A program made the position numbers and the translations under genes. Source: an uncultured Catenibacterium sp. (GTDB taxonomy: Bacteria; Bacillota_I; Bacilli_A; Erysipelotrichales; Coprobacillaceae). From it: a DNA stretch of 40,037 nucleotides. Shown here piece by piece: positions 14,436 through 23,519 of the stretch. The notes beneath the pieces were generated by a model. It ran no database searches. It was not told the origin of the DNA and was given only the letters and a program-made list of their open reading frames with translations. Within the stretch, counting starts at the first letter, position 1. Every line of letters begins with the position of its first letter. The stretch is taken from contig NZ_UQGV01000008.1 of NCBI RefSeq assembly GCF_900540665.1, positions 1-40,037 of the forward strand. Direction: 5' to 3'.

Positions 14436-15872
14436 TTAACCTAAATCTTCACCGTTACTAGCAACAACTTTCTTATACCAGTCAAATGAATCTTTCTTGC
14501 TTCTTTCTAGTGTACCGCTTCCATCATTGTTACGATCTACATAGATAAAGCCGTAACGCTTCTTCATTTCACCTGTTGTGAAAGAGACACAGTCAATGCA
14601 GCCCCATGGTGTATAACCCATTAAGTCTACACCATCAATTTCTACAGCTTTCTTCATCTGTTCAATATGTGCTCTTAAGTAATCTACACGATATGGATCG
14701 TGACAGCTGCCATCTTCTTCCTTCTTATCAATAGCACCAAAACCATTTTCTACAATAAATAATGGTTTTTCATATCTTTCATACATCTGATTTAATGCAT
14801 AACGTAAACCTTCTGGATCAATAGCCCAGCCCCAGTCAGATACTTTAATGAATGGGTTAGCTACAGAATGTTCACTAGAACCATCTAATGATTTAGAAAC
14901 ATCCTTATGTGCTGTAGAATCTACAGTATTAGTCATGTAATAAGAGAATCCGATATAATCTACTGTACCTAGAGCTAAAGCTTCTTTATCTTCTTCAGTG
15001 ATATCTAGTCTAAAGCCTTTGTTTTCAAACATCTTTAACGCATAACGTGGATAATGACCACGGCACTGTACATCACAGAAGAACCATCTCTGATGCATCA
15101 TTTCAGTAGATAATACCATGTCTGCTGGACGACAAGAGAATGGATAAATAGGAACCATTGCAATCATATTACCAATCAAAAAGTTTGGATTGATTTCATG
15201 ACCAATCTTCACCGCCTTTGCACTCGCTACTAATTCATAATGACCACACTGATACATAGCTTCTTCAGGATTATCATAGTTTCCAAAATGTGCACCACTG
15301 TTAGTCCATCCAAAAATATCATTCTTATAGTTCATCTGGTTATTAATTTCATTGAAAGTCATCCAGTACTTGACTTTATCTTTATATCTCTTGAAGCATA
15401 CTTCAGCAAACTTCACAAAGAAATCAATAGTCTTTCTGTTCATGAATCCGCCATATTCTTTTGCAAGATGATAAGGCATTTCAAAGTGAGATAATGTGAT
15501 AACTGGTTCAATACCATATTTTAATAATTCATCAAATACATCATCATAGAACTGTAATCCTTCTTCATCAGGCTGTTCTTCATCACCTAATGGGAAGATT
15601 CTTGTCCAGGCAATAGATGTTCTAAAACATTTAAAGCCCATTTCTGCGAATAACTTGATATCTTCCTTATAATGATGGTAGAAATCAATACCGATATGAT
15701 TTGGATAATATAATCCTTCTTTTACACCATCAGTGATCACACGTGGCGTAGAAACATTACCACCTGTCATAACATCCGCAACACTTAAACCTTTAGTAGT
15801 GTCTAATACACCACCTTCAAACTGATGAGCTGCTAAAGCTCCACCCCATAGGAAATCTTTTGGTAAACTCAT
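14436..15872 (-). CDS. GH1 6-phospho-beta-glucosidase
   Basis: 478 residues, a full-length family 1 glycosidase. It starts LPKDFLWGGALAAHQFEGG, the acid/base is Glu175 in TFNEINNQ and the nucleophile Glu375 in LFIVENGFGA. The segment TTGEMKKRYGFIYVDR is the loop that binds the 6-phosphate, which points to phosphorylated beta-glucosides (cellobiose-, salicin- or arbutin-phosphate) and not free sugars. It hydrolyses these in the cytoplasm after PTS uptake. No beta-glucoside PTS is adjacent. Its start overlaps the HD gene by 4 bases, and it is the last gene of a four-gene operon. Confidence 0.93.
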   Translation of the reverse strand: MSLPKDFLWGGALAAHQFEGGVLDTTKGLSVADVMTGGNVSTPRVITDGVKEGLYYPNHIGIDFYHHYKEDIKLFAEMGFKCFRTSIAWTRIFPLGDEEQPDEEGLQFYDDVFDELLKYGIEPVITLSHFEMPYHLAKEYGGFMNRKTIDFFVKFAEVCFKRYKDKVKYWMTFNEINNQMNYKNDIFGWTNSGAHFGNYDNPEEAMYQCGHYELVASAKAVKIGHEINPNFLIGNMIAMVPIYPFSCRPADMVLSTEMMHQRWFFCDVQCRGHYPRYALKMFENKGFRLDITEEDKEALALGTVDYIGFSYYMTNTVDSTAHKDVSKSLDGSSEHSVANPFIKVSDWGWAIDPEGLRYALNQMYERYEKPLFIVENGFGAIDKKEEDGSCHDPYRVDYLRAHIEQMKKAVEIDGVDLMGYTPWGCIDCVSFTTGEMKKRYGFIYVDRNNDGSGTLERSKKDSFDWYKKVVASNGEDLG

Positions 15873-16639
15873 ATTCGTCCTCCTTCAATATACTCTAGTG
15901 CGCATTTCTCTAACGCTTGATATTTCTTCAATATCTCTAGATTTTCTATTTTTATTTTATCAAAACTTCTTTCAATATAGTGATTTTTTTCTATATATGA
16001 TTTACTTTCTTCAAAATAGAGATCAAATATAAAAGCAATATAAGAAATCCACATATCTAGATGTGTTTTTCTTGTAGGAGCATAAATAAGTTGATGTTTG
16101 CAGAACTGCTGATAGACTTCATCAGTTATAGATTCTTTTCCCGCCTCTTCATAGGTAACTCCTAACAAGACAGTATCTTTTTCCACATCCTTTACACGGA
16201 AATGATCTAATTTATCCGCATCTCGGATCATATGTATATAGAAGAGTTCTTCTTCATTAAAGCCGTCTTCTATTTTGTATTTATTATGCTGTTCTATAGC
16301 ATGCTTAATAATTGTGTCATATGTATCTTCTTCTATGAATTCTCTAATCAGTCCCTCTTCAAATAGTACATGAGAAGAATACATTGCATGATCCACTGTT
16401 TCTCTATCTATGAAAGAATGATAAATACGAAACTGTTCAAAACGGCCTATATCATGTAATAGGCCGATTAATAGACATAAGTCTTTTTCTTCTTTTTTCC
16501 CTTTCATATCACATAATTCACCCATGACATCCATTACTTTATAGGAATGAACATATTTAAGATGAATATGCGGGATAGAGAGATCATAACGATTGACATA
16601 ACAATTAAACGCATTTTTCGCATGATCTAAATTAATCAT
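15869..16639 (-). CDS. HD-domain metal-dependent phosphohydrolase
   Basis: 256 residues. The metal site is readable as H31 (KYVHSYKVM), H62-D63 (GLLHDIGRFEQF), H84 and H90 (DHAMYSSH), and the later IRDADKLDHF aspartates. The family hydrolyses phosphate esters, often of nucleotides. The substrate here is unknown, and no GTP/ppGpp-specific motif is seen. It overlaps aroD by 8 bases and the glucosidase by 4, so translation is tightly coupled. Confidence 0.85.
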   Translation of the reverse strand: MINLDHAKNAFNCYVNRYDLSIPHIHLKYVHSYKVMDVMGELCDMKGKKEEKDLCLLIGLLHDIGRFEQFRIYHSFIDRETVDHAMYSSHVLFEEGLIREFIEEDTYDTIIKHAIEQHNKYKIEDGFNEEELFYIHMIRDADKLDHFRVKDVEKDTVLLGVTYEEAGKESITDEVYQQFCKHQLIYAPTRKTHLDMWISYIAFIFDLYFEESKSYIEKNHYIERSFDKIKIENLEILKKYQALEKCALEYIEGGRI

Positions 16640-17393
16640 GTAAAACCTCTAGAACCTTCTTAAGATCATCAAGAGGAACCTGCCCAGGTGCACTGGCATC
16701 CTTCGCTGTCGCAAAAGTCATACATGAGCCAAAGTATTCACCCATCATACGTGACAGACGTCCAAGTTTACCCATGGACATCGTAATAATAGGTCTTCTT
16801 AGATGCTGACTAGAATAGAGAGTGGCTTCTAAAAGTGTTAATAAATCTTCTTTACTTCCAGGCATAACTGCAAGTTTAGGTAAATCAGCCCCTAATATTT
16901 CCATCTTTTCTAATGTTTCCTGCATATCTTCTCTTGATGGTGTTTCATCAAAATGATGTTCACTCATAACTACATGAACACCCTTCTTATGAGCATATTG
17001 AACTAACTCCATCACTGCTTCATATCCCTGTGATAGTTCAATATCTACTAGATCAACATGTGCATCACATATTTCTTTAATACAGTGCATATATTCTAAA
17101 GAAGTAAGTTCTCCTTCTCCTCCTTCACTCACAGTACGGATTGTACCTAATACAAGTTTATCTGTATGTTTCTTAATTTCTTCTAATACATCTGTGAGAA
17201 GTCCTTCTTTTAGTCCTTCATAGAAATCAAGTCTAATTTCTACTACATCATAATCTAAATCCTTATAAGAATCTAAAGTATCAATAATACCTTCTTTAGT
17301 AGTATCTACAATAGGAAGGCAGATCTTAGGTGTACCTTCTCCAAATACAACATTCTTTATATCTAATACATTATGCTTCGTGATGACAGGCAT
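16632..17393 (-). CDS. aroD: Type I 3-dehydroquinate dehydratase
   Basis: 253 residues, the usual type I length. The substrate-binding VEIRLDFYE lies at about 51-59, Arg86 in GTIRT, the catalytic histidine in SEHHFDETPS (146/147), the Schiff-base lysine in LPKLAVMP (Lys173) and the C-terminal ASAPGQ substrate loop. It dehydrates 3-dehydroquinate to 3-dehydroshikimate for aromatic amino acids. No other shikimate gene is near. The ATG has GGGGG 8 bases upstream and overlaps the hydrolase gene by 23 bases. Confidence 0.95.
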   Translation of the reverse strand: MPVITKHNVLDIKNVVFGEGTPKICLPIVDTTKEGIIDTLDSYKDLDYDVVEIRLDFYEGLKEGLLTDVLEEIKKHTDKLVLGTIRTVSEGGEGELTSLEYMHCIKEICDAHVDLVDIELSQGYEAVMELVQYAHKKGVHVVMSEHHFDETPSREDMQETLEKMEILGADLPKLAVMPGSKEDLLTLLEATLYSSQHLRRPIITMSMGKLGRLSRMMGEYFGSCMTFATAKDASAPGQVPLDDLKKVLEVLHD

Positions 17394-18057
17394 ATAAAAA
17401 CCCCCTTATTTCTTTTAATGTTTTATCATATTGGTCACCTAACAAGAAATGCGGTGAATTCTTGATTACCTTATGTACACAATAAGGTAATGATGACTGA
17501 ATAAATGCGAAATCAGAATCCTTGATTACATCATGCTCACCAGATAGTAATAAAGCTGGAATCTTGAGTTCTGATAAGTAATCTGCAGTAAAATGTGGCT
17601 CTTTTGTCATAAATGAAATGAGCTTAAAGCGTATTCTAGATCTCTTATCATAAATACAGAATATCGGTAATAAGAGTAATGTCATATACATATGGAGACG
17701 ATAATACCATTTAATACCCTTTGGTGTTGCATTAGGTGAAAGAAGTGCCATATGTTTTAAACGGTCATCTTTACCTGCAAGTGTAAGTGCGATATTCGCA
17801 CCATCACTAAAACCAATGACATCATATGCTTCTAAATCTAACTCATTTGCGACATCCATCACATCCTGAGCCATACGGTCTAGTGTCAATGGACCACTCT
17901 TAATAGATTTACCATGATAACGTGAATCCATTGCGATTAATTGATAATCGTTTTCTAAATCTTTGACTAATTGATCATATATTTTTCTATTTTCCTGATT
18001 ACCATGTAATAAGATAATCGGATATCCATTTCCATGTACTTCATAATATATCTTCAT
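17371..18057 (-). CDS. Alpha/beta-hydrolase
   Basis: 228 residues. Visible are the oxyanion strand IILLHGNQE, the nucleophile elbow GFSDGAN (Ser84), an aspartate in LLSGEHDVIKDSD and the final histidine in NSPHFLLGD, which together make a complete catalytic triad. The family includes esterases and C-C hydrolases, and the substrate is unknown. It leads the operon with aroD, the HD protein and the glucosidase, behind a TATAAT promoter. Confidence 0.87.
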   Translation of the reverse strand: MKIYYEVHGNGYPIILLHGNQENRKIYDQLVKDLENDYQLIAMDSRYHGKSIKSGPLTLDRMAQDVMDVANELDLEAYDVIGFSDGANIALTLAGKDDRLKHMALLSPNATPKGIKWYYRLHMYMTLLLLPIFCIYDKRSRIRFKLISFMTKEPHFTADYLSELKIPALLLSGEHDVIKDSDFAFIQSSLPYCVHKVIKNSPHFLLGDQYDKTLKEIRGFLYACHHEA

Positions 18058-18079
18058 AGCATTACCTCACTTTGACCAC

Positions 18080-18108
18080 ATTATAGCACATATTGAATGA
18101 CTATGAAA
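18080..18108 (-). promoter_or_regulatory. Promoter of the hydrolase-aroD-HD-glucosidase operon
   Basis: Minus-strand TTTCAT (18108-18103), a 17-bp spacer and TATAAT (18085-18080) with TGC just before it (extended -10), 22 bases before the start codon. Confidence 0.65.
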
Positions 18109-18456
18109 AAAGCGGCTTATTAATATGTTTGACAGTTATCGAAGCATACACTTCAAATTACATTGATATATTCATTGTTTTTTTAATATCATATAGTTTT
18201 AAAAATGTAGTAATGTATTATTTTTTACTTTCCTCTACTATTAAGTATCTCTAAACTTCTTTCAGTTCCTTTTGATTTAATACTTTGTTTATATCAACAT
18301 AATTATTCACTCATATTTTTGTTAGTTCTTTGTCACTGCATTCAATGTACTAACAACCACATTACAACGTTTATATAATTAATTCGCAAAATAAATAAGT
18401 TAAAACTAATTCTTTTGTACAAGTTATGTAATTTTAAGTCATTTCACAAATCTTGA
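18109..18456. other. AT-rich divergent intergenic region with one inverted repeat
   Basis: This gap between two divergent genes has no credible ORF. TTGTTAGT at 18319-18326 pairs with ACTAACAA at 18349-18356 across a 22-base loop. Nothing else is recognisable. It could hold regulatory sites for the L,D-transpeptidase. Confidence 0.4.
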
Positions 18457-18485
18457 TTTACCTTTTTACAAATATTTGCTATAAT
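18457..18485 (+). promoter_or_regulatory. Promoter of the L,D-transpeptidase gene
   Basis: TTTACC, a 17-bp spacer ending in TTGC and TATAAT lie about 40 bases before the start codon. Confidence 0.65.
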
Positions 18486-18526
18486 CATTGAATTAGAAAG
18501 GGTAGTATAAGGGAGAGAAAGATAAC

Positions 18527-19990
18527 ATGACAAATTTGCAGAAAAAAAATAAGATTATTGTGATTATTGTATCTGTACTCGTGATTCTTGGATTATCAGT
18601 ATTCCTCTATATTCATCATATGGGTACAGCTTATAGTGATCGATTCCTACCTTCTACTTATATTAATAATGTGAATGTAGGTAAATTAAGTGTTGCAGAT
18701 GCGGAAAAGAAGATTGCTGAAAATCAGTTAAACTACACTTTAGAAATGAAGTTTAGAAATAAGACTACCGAAACTATTTCAGCAAAAGAAATCGATATGA
18801 GTTATGTTCCTGATGGACAAGTTGAAGCGTTGTTGAAGAAACAGGATTCATTCACATGGTTCAAGAACTACTTATTTAATCATAAGGGAAATAAGAAAAC
18901 TATTCAGACTAAAGCTTCTTATGATGAAAATAAGTTAAAGACTGTTCTTTATGGAAAGAATCAGTTAAAAGATGAAAACCAGACAGCTCCTACAGATGCA
19001 CGTATGAAGTATAAAAATGGTACTTTTACTGTAGTAAAGGAAAAAGCTGGAAATAGTTTAAATAAAGACACTGTTTATGAAGCAGCGAATAAAGCTGTTG
19101 GTCTTCAGAAGACAAGTTTAAATGTTGCTGAAGTTAAGGATGCATATAAGGTTCCTGAAAAAACAGCTGAAACTGTTAAAGCTGAAGCAGAAACATTAAA
19201 GAAATATTTAAAGACTTCTATTACTTATGAACTTCCTAACAACCAGAGTGAAGTTTTAAATAGTGAAAAGATATTAACATGGCTTGTTAAAAATGAAGAT
19301 GGTACTTATAGCTATAACGAAGAAATCTGGAATAAACGCATGAAGAACTTTGTTTATACACTTGCAGCTAAAGCCAATACTTTTGGTAAGACACATACAT
19401 TTAATGCAACAGGTTTAGGTGTAAGAACTGTAAATGGCGGTACTTATGGTTATAAGATGAATCAGACAGAAGAAATCGCAAAAATTAAAGAAGAATTAAA
19501 TGCTGGAAAAGCTGTTAAGAGAACTCCTGCATATAGTTCTAAGGAACAATCTACTGAGAATTATGGTCTTGGTGGTAACTATATTGAAGTTGACTTATCT
19601 CGTCAGCATTTATGGATTTATAAGAATGGTCAGTGTGTTCTTCAGTCAGATTGTGTATCAGGTAAGATGACAGGTGATCGTTATACTCCAGCAGGTACAT
19701 ATTATATTTATTCTAAAGAACGTAATAGAGTATTAAGAGGTACTAAGGATCCTGTTACAGGTAAGTATCCTTATGAGTCTCCTGTAAGTTATTGGATGCC
19801 TTTCAACAGAGGTATTGGTTTCCATGATGCAAACTGGAGAAATAAATTCGGTGGTAACCTCTATGTGAATGGTGGTTCTCATGGATGTGTGAATTTACCT
19901 GTAGGTTTTGCAGGTACTATGTACAATACAATTACAACTGGTATGCCAGTAGTCGTTTACTATTCTCAAGGATATACGTTAAACGGTTAA
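18527..19990 (+). CDS. L,D-transpeptidase (YkuD family) with membrane anchor
   Basis: 487 residues. A single N-terminal membrane helix (about 9-29) leaves the rest outside the cell. Two peptidoglycan-binding-type repeats in the middle (INNVNVGKLSVADAEKKI and similar) precede a C-terminal YkuD domain from about 345. That domain starts YIEVDLSRQHLWIYKNGQ and ends with the catalytic SHGCVNLP, where His452 and Cys454 act. It makes 3-3 cross-links or attaches proteins to peptidoglycan and is not blocked by most penicillins. The start has AGGGAGAG. It is monocistronic. Confidence 0.92.
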   Translation: MTNLQKKNKIIVIIVSVLVILGLSVFLYIHHMGTAYSDRFLPSTYINNVNVGKLSVADAEKKIAENQLNYTLEMKFRNKTTETISAKEIDMSYVPDGQVEALLKKQDSFTWFKNYLFNHKGNKKTIQTKASYDENKLKTVLYGKNQLKDENQTAPTDARMKYKNGTFTVVKEKAGNSLNKDTVYEAANKAVGLQKTSLNVAEVKDAYKVPEKTAETVKAEAETLKKYLKTSITYELPNNQSEVLNSEKILTWLVKNEDGTYSYNEEIWNKRMKNFVYTLAAKANTFGKTHTFNATGLGVRTVNGGTYGYKMNQTEEIAKIKEELNAGKAVKRTPAYSSKEQSTENYGLGGNYIEVDLSRQHLWIYKNGQCVLQSDCVSGKMTGDRYTPAGTYYIYSKERNRVLRGTKDPVTGKYPYESPVSYWMPFNRGIGFHDANWRNKFGGNLYVNGGSHGCVNLPVGFAGTMYNTITTGMPVVVYYSQGYTLNG

Positions 19991-19996
19991 CGATTG

Positions 19997-20030
19997 ACTC
20001 CGACTTAATTATATTAAGCCGGAGTTTTTT
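19997..20030 (+). terminator. L,D-transpeptidase terminator
   Basis: ACTCCGACTTAAT pairs with ATTAAGCCGGAGT (one mismatch) and is followed by a run of T. Confidence 0.88.
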
Positions 20031-20085
20031 AATACCTACTATCTTCAAAATAACTCAATCAAATGATCCATACTTTACGACAACA

Positions 20086-20111
20086 AAAAAAGAAGGTTCT
20101 TTTTGAACCCT
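20086..20111 (-). terminator. Terminator of the NlpC/P60 gene
   Basis: On the minus strand GGTTC-AAAAA-GAACC, extended by G-U pairs, is followed by TTCTTTTTTTG just past the stop codon. Confidence 0.78.
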
Positions 20112-20112
20112 C

Positions 20113-21630
20113 TTATCTTCTACCTGCTCCTGCATAATGAGCTGAATAATATCCACTATTTAATGAAGAAACAACAACACCTGTCTTAGAGTTTGCAGCA
20201 TGGATGAACTGTCCGCCACCAATATAGATACCTACATGAGAGATACCTGATTTATAAGTTCCAGCGAAGAATACTAAGTCACCAGCAGTTAAGCCTGATT
20301 TAGATACTCTTGAAGTTCCACTATACTGTCCTGCAGCAGTTCTTGGTAATGACTTACCATTCTTGCTGTAAACCCAAGATGTAAATCCTGAGCAGTCAAA
20401 TACTGTTGGTCCAGAAGCACCCATACGATATGCACAGCCAAGTCTTGAACGTGCAGTACCAACGATACCACCCTGTGCAGCGCCTCCACCAAGACCACCG
20501 AAGTTATAACCTGTACCTCTGTTGCCTCTGTTATTTCTAATCTTTACAACTGGTGCAGCAGATACATTGATCTTTGCACTTATTTCAGATCTATTACCGG
20601 CATTATCAGTTACTCTGTAGTAAACACGATAAGCGCCAGCTTTATTTGTATTAACAGTTCCAGTAATTTCAACCTTACCTGTTACATCACCATCTAAGTT
20701 ATCAATAGCTGATGCTAAGTTTGATTTAGGATCAAATGAAGTACCATATTTCACATCTACATTATCACTCTTTAATGTAATTGCTGGTCCAGCAATATCT
20801 GCGACTCTTACTTCATAATCATTTGAAGTCTGGTTTCCAGAAATATCTGTTGCAGTAACCTTGATTGGCTGTGCATCAGTCATATTTCTAGTATCTACAT
20901 TACCTTCTACAGTCACTGTAGGGTTCACATCATAGTTATCCTTAATATCAACATAATTGTGAATATCGAAACCATCACCATAGTTAACAGTGATATTACC
21001 ATTCTTTAAATTCATTTCTGGTGCAATTGTATCACCAACATTGAATGTAAAGTCTTTTTCTGCTTTATTACCTGCGTTATCTTCAACAGTTGCATGGATG
21101 ACCTGTTCACCAAGAACTGTTGTATCTAGATTATGATCAAAAGTAATGAAGTCAGATACATCACCATCCACATTATCAGTTGCTTTAATGTACTGTTTTA
21201 AATCATTATTGCTGTTTGCTTCAACATCAATAACATAACCATCATTATTTACTGACTGTAGTGCAGGTGCTTCATTATCAACAACTTCAACTTCAATTTC
21301 CTTAGTTGTTTCGTTATTGAATGCATCCTTTACAGTAACATTTACTTTATATTTACCAATCTGATCTTTCTGATAAGCATGATCATTAATCTCTGTTTTA
21401 ATAACACTCACTGTATCTCTATTATCTGATACATTGAAATCACTTGCTTGTAATTCTGTACCATAAGGTACTACTAGTTTATTTGAATGAACAACAGGCG
21501 CTGTTCTATCAGCTGCTGCATAACCTACTAATGCGAAAGCTGAAATAGCGACTACTGGAATAAACATTGTCTTCTGAGTTTTAATACGATCTACCATGAA
21601 ATCTACAACTTCTTTAGTCTTCTTATCCAT
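20113..21630 (-). CDS. NlpC/P60 endopeptidase with Ig-like repeats
   Basis: About 505 residues. A hydrophobic segment near 24-42 (MFIPVVAISAFALVGYAA) is the signal or anchor. About four Ig-like (DUF5011/HYR type) repeats of roughly 75 residues follow, each with an APV/APE start and a DNxGN motif (VTDNAGNRSE, VEDNAGNKAE, VKDAFNNET). A Gly-rich linker leads to the NlpC/P60 domain, with catalytic Cys in VFDCSGFTSW, His in ISHVGIYIG and a third polar residue in FIHAANS. It cuts the peptide stems of peptidoglycan, usually gamma-D-Glu-diamino acid bonds. The ATG at 21630 has GGGAG; one at 21657 has none. Confidence 0.92.
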   Translation of the reverse strand: MDKKTKEVVDFMVDRIKTQKTMFIPVVAISAFALVGYAAADRTAPVVHSNKLVVPYGTELQASDFNVSDNRDTVSVIKTEINDHAYQKDQIGKYKVNVTVKDAFNNETTKEIEVEVVDNEAPALQSVNNDGYVIDVEANSNNDLKQYIKATDNVDGDVSDFITFDHNLDTTVLGEQVIHATVEDNAGNKAEKDFTFNVGDTIAPEMNLKNGNITVNYGDGFDIHNYVDIKDNYDVNPTVTVEGNVDTRNMTDAQPIKVTATDISGNQTSNDYEVRVADIAGPAITLKSDNVDVKYGTSFDPKSNLASAIDNLDGDVTGKVEITGTVNTNKAGAYRVYYRVTDNAGNRSEISAKINVSAAPVVKIRNNRGNRGTGYNFGGLGGGAAQGGIVGTARSRLGCAYRMGASGPTVFDCSGFTSWVYSKNGKSLPRTAAGQYSGTSRVSKSGLTAGDLVFFAGTYKSGISHVGIYIGGGQFIHAANSKTGVVVSSLNSGYYSAHYAGAGRR

Positions 21631-21720
21631 GTAATCCACTCCCTTTCTTTTCGACAATGTTTATTATATCACTCTGTACAAAAAAATAAAGAACTTTCTT
21701 AAGAAATCATTAAGAAATTT

Positions 21721-21750
21721 AAAAAAGAGTTGATTATATCGACTCTTTTT
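21721..21750 (-). terminator. Terminator of the MFS transporter gene
   Basis: AAAAAAGAGT pairs with ACTCTTTTT across a partly paired loop, giving minus-strand T residues after the stem. Confidence 0.7.
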
Positions 21751-21790
21751 GAATTAAGAATTATTTAATAATGTTGTAAGAATTATGATT

Positions 21791-22936
21791 CTAAGCGCTT
21801 TTTTCTTTGAAAGTTAAGGATAAAACTAAAGCGGTTACAATTAATACGGATAAAAACAAATAGAATGGTGTCATTGTAGAGAAGCTATCAATAAGTTTTC
21901 CACCAATTAACTGTACTACTGCAGCACCTATTCCTCTACCAACTGTAGCCTGTAAACCAAAAGCTGTAGAAACATACTTGTCTTCTACGATTTCCATGAT
22001 TAATCTTACGGTAATCATAGTAAAGAGTATGGTAGATAAGCCTTTGAATACAAATACTGCTACAATGAGGTTTGGATTAGGTAGTGTCGCATACCAGACA
22101 AAGTTCACGATGGACATAATACATGCAAAAAGCATGATATGTTTATAAGAGAACTTCTTAATAATAAAGTCTGTAGCAAGTATTGCAGGTACTTCAAAGA
22201 GTGTTGCAAATAATTGATAAGTTCCTACCATGGATGCTGTGCCACCAACCGATTTAATGAATACTGAGATATATGTGAAATTGGCTGTACATGCGCCCCA
22301 GAAGAAGAAAGAGATCAATAGGAATATAATATACTGTTTATTCTTAAAAAGGCTCTTATAGGCTTCTTTAGAGCTATATTCTACTTTTGTTTCTGTTTGT
22401 ACTACTTCTGGATCATTAACTCTTAGGATACAGATAAGAACTGTGAGTGTACCAAAGAGGAAAATAACGAAGATAGAAACAGGTGCAATCACATCATAGA
22501 CTAAACCACATAGCTGTGCACTGATAGCATAACCAACAGACCCCCATAATCTGATTTTACCAAAGTCATAGGGTGAAGAAACACCAATTCTGTCCGTTAA
22601 AGGTGTGACTGCATTGAATAAGGCAAGAATAGAAGCACTTGTGATTAATAGAATAATTAATTGATGTGAGAATATAAAGATAACATTCATTACTACTGTA
22701 ATAAACAATGCCACTAAAGATACTTTTCTAGGTGAACGGAAGCGGTCTGCCAATGTTCCTAGATAAGGCTGAGCAAAGATTGAGAATAGTGGTGCTGATG
22801 AAGTAATAAGTGATATTTGCTGTGCATTAAAGTGAATATCACTTAAATATAAAGCAAGCATTGCATTGTAACATGCAAATGCAAAATAAAAGAAAAATGA
22901 TGTACCAGCATGATACAAATAGCTGTTCTTTTTCAT
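21791..22936 (-). CDS. Major facilitator superfamily transporter
   Basis: About 381 residues with 12 predicted hydrophobic helices. It starts with YHAGTSFFFYFAFACYNAMLALYLSD. The loop LADRFRSPRKVS between helices 2 and 3 is the MFS signature loop. The overall pattern, including GKIRLWGSVGYAISA in the first half, fits the LacY-like (MFS_1_like) branch that often moves sugars or nucleosides with protons. The substrate is unknown. The ATG at 22936 has GGAGG; an upstream ATG at 22978 has none. Monocistronic. Confidence 0.9.
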   Translation of the reverse strand: MKKNSYLYHAGTSFFFYFAFACYNAMLALYLSDIHFNAQQISLITSSAPLFSIFAQPYLGTLADRFRSPRKVSLVALFITVVMNVIFIFSHQLIILLITSASILALFNAVTPLTDRIGVSSPYDFGKIRLWGSVGYAISAQLCGLVYDVIAPVSIFVIFLFGTLTVLICILRVNDPEVVQTETKVEYSSKEAYKSLFKNKQYIIFLLISFFFWGACTANFTYISVFIKSVGGTASMVGTYQLFATLFEVPAILATDFIIKKFSYKHIMLFACIMSIVNFVWYATLPNPNLIVAVFVFKGLSTILFTMITVRLIMEIVEDKYVSTAFGLQATVGRGIGAAVVQLIGGKLIDSFSTMTPFYLFLSVLIVTALVLSLTFKEKSA

Positions 22937-22958
22937 AAGGTTCCCTCCAACGAGTTTC

Positions 22959-22989
22959 ATTATAACTATATATAACAAAAAATCTTCAA
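22959..22989 (-). promoter_or_regulatory. Possible promoter of the MFS gene
   Basis: Minus-strand TTGAAG, a 19-bp spacer (longer than optimal) and TATAAT, 22 bases before the start codon. Confidence 0.45.
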
Positions 22990-23015
22990 TTTTTCATATA
23001 ATGTAAGGAAATTGT

Positions 23016-23040
23016 GAAAAAGCCTAACTCAATGAGTTAG
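23016..23040 (-). terminator. Terminator of the Panacea-type pair
   Basis: Minus-strand CTAACTC-ATT-GAGTTAG followed by GCTTTTTC. The stem includes the stop codon of the second gene. Confidence 0.75.
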
Positions 23041-23519
23041 ACTCGTTTATTGAAACTATGATTTGGATCAAAAGCTAGCACAAAAAATACACTCTCATAA
23101 TGAATACCAAACATAACAAACTTATTTTTACCATTTCTTTTTAAATGTATATGAATTATACCAGACTTTAATAATTCTTTTTCTTCTGGATATGCATCTT
23201 CAAAAGTTGCTTTCAATCTTCGTAAATAAGTATTAGATGGATCCACTTTGCTTCCTTTGGAAGATGTGTATTGAGTAATAACTTCATCTAAGTTGGAGCA
23301 CTGATCCACTTCATATAGAAACTGTTGCAATTGATCAAACACTTTCTCTTCCTTATACTTATAGTTATATTTGCTTAAGCTTTTAAAACACCCCACATTG
23401 CATTTCCATAAATATTTAAAATTAATTTCTGGATGATTCTTTGCGTTAATCGATTGGTTAGCAAGAACAAAATTTTCCTTTTTAATTTTCTTAATTTCAA
23501 TCAGTTTTCTCTTGCTCAT
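23037..23519 (-). CDS. Putative toxin partner of a SocA/Panacea antitoxin (unrecognised family)
   Basis: 160 residues. The N-terminus is very basic (MSKRKLIEIKKIKKENF), a middle part is helical (KVFDQLQQFLYEVDQ) and the C-terminus alternates as beta strands (IHIHLKRNGKNKFVMFGI, then YESVFFVLAFDPNHSFNK). I do not recognise the fold. A basic protein with a strand-rich C-terminus fits an RNA-acting toxin, but that is only inference. It begins on the base after the antitoxin stop codon (TAAATG), so translation is strictly coupled. That organisation, and the antitoxin type, are the case for a toxin. Confidence 0.6.
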   Translation of the reverse strand: MSKRKLIEIKKIKKENFVLANQSINAKNHPEINFKYLWKCNVGCFKSLSKYNYKYKEEKVFDQLQQFLYEVDQCSNLDEVITQYTSSKGSKVDPSNTYLRRLKATFEDAYPEEKELLKSGIIHIHLKRNGKNKFVMFGIHYESVFFVLAFDPNHSFNKRV

